Positions 59,623 to 64,000 of a stretch of DNA of 64,000 nt are shown here, in pieces. The translations under genes and the position numbers were made by a program. The notes under the pieces were generated by a model. That model was given only the letters and a program-made list of their open reading frames with translations. It was not told the DNA's origin and made no database searches. The stretch comes from Devosia sp. 2618 (GTDB lineage Bacteria; Pseudomonadota; Alphaproteobacteria; Rhizobiales; Devosiaceae). The stretch spans positions 248,001-312,000 of the forward strand of contig NZ_JBEPOO010000001.1 in the NCBI RefSeq assembly GCF_040546815.1, in the 5' to 3' direction. How positions within the stretch are numbered: position 1 is the stretch's first letter; each line of letters starts with the position of its first letter.

Positions 59623-60562
59623 CGAATGCCCCCTTCTTTTTGGCGGCCCAGAGATAAAGGCCCATGATGACGATCGGCACGACGGTAAAGGCGGCGGCTA
59701 GCGGGATATTCCCGGCGGTGCCCTGGTGTTGGTACACGGCCTGACCGATGAACAGGCGCGAGGTGCCCACGATCTGGGGAATGATGTAGTCGCCCAGGGT
59801 CAGCGAGAAGGTAAAGATCGAGCCGGCGATAACGCCCGGCAGAGCCAGCGGGAAGATCACTTTCCAGAAGGTCTGGAAGGGTGTAGCGCCAAGGTCGGAC
59901 GATGCGTCGGTCAGGTTGACCGGGACGCGCTCGATGGCTGCCTGCGTCGGCAGGATCATGTAGGGCATCCACACATAGACAAAGACCAGGAAGGTGCCGA
60001 TGTAGCTGATCGAGAGCGAGCTGCCGCCGATCACCGGGATGGAGAGGATTGCGTCGAGAATGAAGGTAATGTGGAGCTGGGCGAAGACCCAGTTCAGGAT
60101 GCCTTCCTTGGCGAGGATCAGCTTCCAGGCGTAGATCTTGACCAGATAGCTCGACCACAGCGGCAGCATGACGCCGAGATAGAACAGGGCCTTCCATTTG
60201 CCGCGCACATAGCGCGCGGCCATATAGGCGATGGGGAAGGCGATGACCGCTGACGCGAGCGTTACGGCTGCAGCCATCAGCACGGTGCGGACGATGATAT
60301 CGAGATTGGCCGGCCGGAGCAGTTCGCCATAGCTCTTGAGCGTGAGGTGGGAATAGTCGACCACACCGCTGAACTCGTCGATGGCGTAAAAGCTCTGGGC
60401 CAAGAGAGCCAACAACGAGCCGATATAGACAATGCCGAGCCACAAGAGGGGCGGCGCCAGCAGGATCGCCACGAACAGTTTCGGGCGGCGCCACAATTGA
60501 TCCGAAAGCCAGCCGAGAACACCCGGACGCCGCTCGGTGATGACGAGGGCAGGTGTTGTCAT
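59612..60562 (-). CDS. Putrescine/spermidine-type ABC transporter permease (YdcU/PotB-like)
   Basis: A 316-residue permease: a cytoplasmic lead, six helices and the EAA loop ([33 protein letters not shown]). It overlaps the ATPase gene by four bases at its start and the second permease by 11 at its end, so the three are made in tight coupling. Confidence 0.9.
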   Translation of the reverse strand: MTTPALVITERRPGVLGWLSDQLWRRPKLFVAILLAPPLLWLGIVYIGSLLALLAQSFYAIDEFSGVVDYSHLTLKSYGELLRPANLDIIVRTVLMAAAVTLASAVIAFPIAYMAARYVRGKWKALFYLGVMLPLWSSYLVKIYAWKLILAKEGILNWVFAQLHITFILDAILSIPVIGGSSLSISYIGTFLVFVYVWMPYMILPTQAAIERVPVNLTDASSDLGATPFQTFWKVIFPLALPGVIAGSIFTFSLTLGDYIIPQIVGTSRLFIGQAVYQHQGTAGNIPLAAAFTVVPIVIMGLYLWAAKKKGAFDAL

Positions 60563-61554
60563 TGCTCTGCCTCCATCAGGTGCAGTGCGCTACGCTCGAA
60601 GGCGAGGCCCGTGCGGGCGCCGATGGAGGGCAATGTCTCGCCCGATGGCACCAGCGCATGAATGCTGCTGCCATTGAGGTCAATGCCGAGGCGGGTGGTG
60701 GCGCCCAGATAGTTCTTGGTCGTCACCACTCCGGCCAATGCGCTGCCCGCTTCGGGAACCAGTTTGACCGCCTCGGTGCGCAGGCTTGCCCAGCGGCGTT
60801 CGCCGGTCAGTGCCGCCACCTGGGTGGGATTGAGCACGTTGGACGAACCAACGAAGTCGGCAACGAAGCGGTTGTTGGGGCGGGCATAGATGTCTTCGGG
60901 TGTGCCGACCTGAATGACGCGGCCGCCGGAAAACACCGCGACGCGATCCGCCATCGACAGGGCTTCACCCTGGTCGTGGGTCACTAAGATAAAGGTAATG
61001 CCGAGCGCCTTTTGCAGAGACTTGAGTTCGTCCTGCATGCTCTCGCGCAGCTTGAGATCGAGCGCGCCGAGCGGCTCATCGAGTAGCAGCACCTTGGGTC
61101 GGTTGACCAGGGCGCGGGCCAGAGCCACGCGTTGGCGCTGCCCACCAGACAGTTCTGACGGGCGGCGCGCGCCATAACCATCGAGCTTGACCATATCCAG
61201 CGCCTGTTCGGCGGCCTTGGTCCGTTCGGCTCGCGGCACTTTTTTCAGCATCAGCGAATAGGCGACATTGTCGACCACGTTGAGATGCGGAAACAGCGCG
61301 TAGTCCTGAAACACGGTGTTGACGTTGCGCCGATAGGGCGGCACGCCGGTGGCGTTTTCGCCGAAAATTTCGATATGGCCGGCCGTTGGTTGCTCGAAGC
61401 CGGCAATCACGCGCAGGCAGGTTGTCTTGCCCGATCCGGATGGGCCCAGCATGGCGAAGAACTCGCCGCTGGCGATGGTGAGATCAACCTGATCCATGGC
61501 CTTGATGGGGCCGAAATAGCGCGAAACGCCTTGCAGGGTTACAGCAGCGGTCAT
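60559..61554 (-). CDS. Putrescine/spermidine-type ABC transporter ATPase (YdcT/PotA-like)
   Basis: A 331-residue ABC ATPase: Walker A GPSGSGKTTCLRV, Q-loop VFQDYALFPHLNVVDN, signature LSGGQRQRVALARALVN, Walker B LLLDEPLGALD, H-loop LVTHDQGEALSMAD, and a C-terminal TOBE domain. The chosen start is ATG at 61554. About 130 bases containing a stable hairpin separate it from the upstream binding-protein gene. Confidence 0.92.
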   Translation of the reverse strand: MTAAVTLQGVSRYFGPIKAMDQVDLTIASGEFFAMLGPSGSGKTTCLRVIAGFEQPTAGHIEIFGENATGVPPYRRNVNTVFQDYALFPHLNVVDNVAYSLMLKKVPRAERTKAAEQALDMVKLDGYGARRPSELSGGQRQRVALARALVNRPKVLLLDEPLGALDLKLRESMQDELKSLQKALGITFILVTHDQGEALSMADRVAVFSGGRVIQVGTPEDIYARPNNRFVADFVGSSNVLNPTQVAALTGERRWASLRTEAVKLVPEAGSALAGVVTTKNYLGATTRLGIDLNGSSIHALVPSGETLPSIGARTGLAFERSALHLMEAEQ

Positions 61555-61648
61555 TGTATGCAGCTCCGTTTCGGGCGGCGGACGCACCGCCGCGCAGCGC
61601 GGCCAAATTGGCCGGGCCAGACAGATCTTCAGCTAGGGGAGGTGGAGG

Positions 61649-61673
61649 GGGAGGCGCGGTGCGCCGCCCCCGG
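61649..61673. other. GC-rich hairpin between binding-protein and ATPase genes
   Basis: GGGGG-a-GGCGC-ggt-GCGCC-g-CCCCC with a single mismatch and no T run. Such structures often protect the 3' end of the highly made binding-protein message from decay. Confidence 0.7.
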
Positions 61674-61685
61674 ATGCTGTAGCGG

Positions 61686-62840
61686 TTATCGCCCGCCGAT
61701 CACGCCGATATAGTCAGAGACCCAGCGGTAGTAGGGCACGCACTCGCCCTGCGAGCACTGCGTAACCGGGGTGCGCCAGAACTTGACCTGGTCGAATTGG
61801 TCATAGCCGTTGTCGGTGCAACCGGTGGCGCCGAGCAGTTCATTGTTCTGGCAAGCGGTGGGCACGGATGGGTTGGCGCCGAACCAGGCCGAAACGTCGC
61901 CCTGAACCTTTGGCGAGAGCGAGTGCTCCATCCACATATAGGCACAGTTCGGATGTGGGCTGTTGGCGTGCAGCATGGTGGTGTCGGCCCAGCCAGTAGT
62001 GCCTTCGGATGGGAACACCGAGTCGATGGGGGAGTCAGCCTTGAGCAGGTTGACCATGAACGGCCAGGAGCTGGAGGCGGCCATGCCTTCATTCTTGAAG
62101 TCATCCATCTGGATGTTGGCGTCGTGCCAGTAGCGGCCAACCAGGGTGCGCTGCACGCGCAGCAGGTCGAGCGCGGCGGCATATTGGTCTTCGTTGAGCT
62201 CGTATGGATCGGTAATGCCCAGCTCTGGCTTGTGCGCCATCAGGTAGTTGGCGGCATCGGCGATATAGATCGGGCCGTCATAGGCCTGGATGCGGCCGGC
62301 ATTGGGCTTGCCGTCTGGAAAGTCCATTGGCTCGAACACAACATCCCAGCTGGTTGGCGGCTTATCGCCAAACACTTCGGTATTGTACATCAGAACGTTC
62401 GGACCCCAGACATAGGGGGTGCCGTAGTGCTGGCCGTCATAGGTGTGCCAAGCAGCATTCTGAATGCGCGGATCAATGGTCGACCATGATGGGATCAGCG
62501 AGGTGTTGATCGGCTGCACGCGGCCACCGGCGATCAGGCGCTGCGAAGCGTCGCCAGAAGCAGTCACAAGGTCGAAGCCGCCTTCATTCATCAGCGCGAC
62601 CATTTCGTCGGAGGTCGCCGCGGTCTTGACCGAGACCTGGCAGCTGGTGGCCTTCTCGAACTCGGTGACCCAGTCATAGGCAGGATCGGTTTCGCCGCGC
62701 TCGATATAGCCGGCCCAGGCCACGATGCTCAGCTCGCCTTCACCAGCGCCCAGCGCCTTCAAAGGTTCAGCGGCGACGGTCTGCCCTACAAAAACGGTAG
62801 CCATCGCAATGGCGGTACACGTGCGTAATACGGACTTCAT
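61686..62840 (-). CDS. Putrescine/spermidine-type ABC transporter binding protein (YdcS/PotD-like)
   Basis: A 384-residue periplasmic protein: signal peptide (MKSVLRTCTAIAMATVFVGQTVAAE), then a PotD/YdcS fold with GELSIVAWAGYIERGETDPAYDW and GKPNAGRIQAYDGPIYIADA. It is the first gene of the transporter run. The start at 62840 is preceded by GGGAGGAA. The substrate (putrescine most likely) is inferred from the linked patD and the downstream GABA-pathway enzyme. Confidence 0.9.
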   Translation of the reverse strand: MKSVLRTCTAIAMATVFVGQTVAAEPLKALGAGEGELSIVAWAGYIERGETDPAYDWVTEFEKATSCQVSVKTAATSDEMVALMNEGGFDLVTASGDASQRLIAGGRVQPINTSLIPSWSTIDPRIQNAAWHTYDGQHYGTPYVWGPNVLMYNTEVFGDKPPTSWDVVFEPMDFPDGKPNAGRIQAYDGPIYIADAANYLMAHKPELGITDPYELNEDQYAAALDLLRVQRTLVGRYWHDANIQMDDFKNEGMAASSSWPFMVNLLKADSPIDSVFPSEGTTGWADTTMLHANSPHPNCAYMWMEHSLSPKVQGDVSAWFGANPSVPTACQNNELLGATGCTDNGYDQFDQVKFWRTPVTQCSQGECVPYYRWVSDYIGVIGGR

Positions 62841-62953
62841 GTTTTCCTCCCTTATTTGCCGGTCCCCGCCAGCAATCAAAGAGTACGCGCGAGTTTAACT
62901 TTCGCAAATTCATTCCACAGATAGATGGTATCGGAAATGCCGATATCAGGGTC

Positions 62954-63862
62954 TCAAAACTTGCGCTGGTTTTGTTGGGCCTGCACTAAGCCTATGAAAT
63001 CACGAGCTGATTGCGGCAGACCCGAGCCGCGCCGCCACACCATGCCGACTTGAACAACCGGCAAAGATCCCGAGATAATCCGGTTTTCAATGCGGTCGCC
63101 TTCCAGTGACCAGGGGCGATAGACCAGATCTGGCAGCACCGCGACGCCTGCTCCGGTCGCCACCAGACTGCGCACAGCTTCCACCGAACGAGTACGAAAC
63201 GCCACGCGGGGCTTGGTACCCAGCGCTGAAAGCAGCTTGCCGGTGTTCTCTTCGGTCTCGTCCACGGTCAGCATGATCAGCGGCTCGGGGACGATGTCCT
63301 CGATCTGGATCACATCAGCTGCGGCCAGCCGATGGCCGAGCGGCAGCCATAGGCGGTAGGACGAGGTCTCAAAGATTTCCGCCTGCAGCGCGTGGCGATC
63401 CTGCAGGTCGGAAATCACCATCACCGCGACGTCCAGTTCGCCGCCGATCAGCAGGTGTTCGAGATAGTCGCGATTGTCCTCGATGGCCGTGACCTGCACT
63501 GCCGGATAGGCGCGGCGATAGCGCGCGAGCAGTTCGGATAGGACATAGCCTGCCACCAGCGAGGTGACGCCCAGATGCAGCGGACTTGGCGGCGCTGACG
63601 CGACCTCGACAAAGCTGCGCCGGGCATCCTGTACGCCCGAAAGGATACGGGTGGCGTGGCGATGAAACTGATGACCCTGATGGGTGATGTTGAGCCCGCG
63701 CCGGTGGCGCTCGAACAGCGTGACGCCCAGATCGAGTTCGAGGTCGCGGATGGCTTCGGTCACCGCCGATTGCGAGATCGACAGATTTTGCGCCGCGCCC
63801 GAGACGGTGCCATGCTCGGCCACGGCGATGAAATATTGCAATTGGCGCAGGGTGAAGGACAT
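62954..63862 (-). CDS. LysR-family transcriptional regulator
   Basis: A 302-residue regulator: N-terminal winged helix (LRQLQYFIAVAEHGTVSGAAQNLSISQSAVTEAIRDLE) and a LysR substrate-binding domain (LGVTSLVAGYVLSELLARYR onward). The ATG at 63862 has AGGG eight bases upstream. It lies between the binding-protein gene and the succinate-semialdehyde dehydrogenase gene on the same strand, so it probably controls the polyamine/GABA genes. Confidence 0.9.
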   Translation of the reverse strand: MSFTLRQLQYFIAVAEHGTVSGAAQNLSISQSAVTEAIRDLELDLGVTLFERHRRGLNITHQGHQFHRHATRILSGVQDARRSFVEVASAPPSPLHLGVTSLVAGYVLSELLARYRRAYPAVQVTAIEDNRDYLEHLLIGGELDVAVMVISDLQDRHALQAEIFETSSYRLWLPLGHRLAAADVIQIEDIVPEPLIMLTVDETEENTGKLLSALGTKPRVAFRTRSVEAVRSLVATGAGVAVLPDLVYRPWSLEGDRIENRIISGSLPVVQVGMVWRRGSGLPQSARDFIGLVQAQQNQRKF

Positions 63863-63886
63863 GGCTTTCACCCTAGCGCGGTCACA

Positions 63887-63906
63887 GCGCCCGCGAAAGC
63901 GGGCGC
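63887..63906. terminator. Hairpin after the dehydrogenase gene
   Basis: GCGCCCGC-gaaa-GCGGGCGC, seven bases past the stop on the minus strand; no T run, so terminator status is uncertain. Confidence 0.4.
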
Positions 63907-63913
63907 ACTATCA

Positions 63914-64000
63914 TCAGGCCGATAGCCCGCCGATGCAGGCATATTTGAGTTCGGTGAACTCCAAAATGCCGTGCTGGGAGCCTTCGCGCGAATTGCCGCT
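63914..64000 (-). CDS. gabD: Succinate-semialdehyde dehydrogenase, 3' end (partial)
   Basis: The last 28 codons read SGNSREGSQHGILEFTELKY and on to ACIGGLSA. The pattern SREGS-x-x-GI-x-x-x-x-E-x-KY-x-C-x-GG is the C terminus of succinate-semialdehyde dehydrogenase (GabD/DavD) in the aldehyde dehydrogenase family. It fits downstream of PatD in the route putrescine to GABA to succinate. The rest lies beyond the window. Confidence 0.75.
   Translation of the reverse strand, partial: SGNSREGSQHGILEFTELKYACIGGLSA

Noticed and set aside
59553..60494. 313-codon minus-strand open frame
   Set aside because: Same-strand shadow of the polyamine permease in another frame; composition is Arg/His/Pro-rich, unlike a membrane protein.
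1..64000. CRISPR arrays, rRNA genes, intact insertion sequences, replication origin
   Set aside because: No evenly spaced direct repeats, rRNA sequence, complete transposase or clustered DnaA boxes were seen.

Overview
The window looks like the chromosome of an alphaproteobacterium of the order Hyphomicrobiales. The CtrA/ChpT/SciP cell-cycle proteins, FlbD-type flagellar control, EipA and several rhizobial-type hypothetical proteins all point there. Devosia or a close relative (Devosiaceae) is my best guess from general likeness, not from a search. GC content is high except in a visibly AT-richer accessory stretch at about 44.2-52 kb.

Layout. 0-5.9 kb: thiamine uptake (thiB behind a TPP riboswitch), thiamine pyrophosphokinase, rpoH between two inverted copies of a 124-bp repeat, rluD, and two membrane proteins. 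6-12.6 kb: an ArsR-like regulator with its MFS exporter, eipA, a YHS protein, chpT with a receiver protein, a large ECF sigma factor and ctrA. 12.9-30.4 kb: flagellar genes (fliIJ; fliF-fliG-fliH-fliN-flbD-flhA; fliK-flgD) interleaved with an EamA transporter, PRC-barrel proteins, an acetyltransferase, a zinc peptidase-like protein, a GST and sciP. Candidate CtrA boxes precede fliI and fliF, and a near-perfect sigma-54 promoter precedes fliK. 30.6-40.7 kb: mnmA, an ECF sigma factor coupled to a VWA membrane protein, a PAS-GGDEF protein, a VOC dioxygenase, a radical SAM/UdgX DNA-repair pair and tRNA-Met.

40.8-52 kb, accessory: a catalytically degenerate M50 protease homologue, a periplasmic-binding-type protein and an ABC-2 exporter lie divergent from cytochrome c, a PQQ alcohol dehydrogenase and a MxaJ/XoxJ-like protein. 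I read this as one quinoprotein alcohol-oxidation system. Next come a Slam-like outer-membrane translocator with its TbpB-like surface lipoprotein and a LuxR solo. Decay is visible here: an in-frame stop near the end of the Slam gene and a probable transposase remnant.

52-56.6 kb: a second TPP riboswitch controls ykoF-thiX-thiZ-thiY and a frameshifted flavin monooxygenase, probably pyrimidine/thiamine precursor uptake and salvage. 57.3-64 kb: a putrescine-type ABC transporter with aminobutyraldehyde dehydrogenase (as in E. coli ydcSTUV-patD), a LysR regulator and the 3' end of a succinate-semialdehyde dehydrogenase, which together make a putrescine-to-succinate route.

The most interesting items are the quinoprotein cluster with its pseudo-protease, the Slam/lipoprotein pair, the monooxygenase tied to the thiamine riboswitch, and the sigma factor/VWA pair. 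No CRISPR array, rRNA, integrase or intact insertion sequence was seen.
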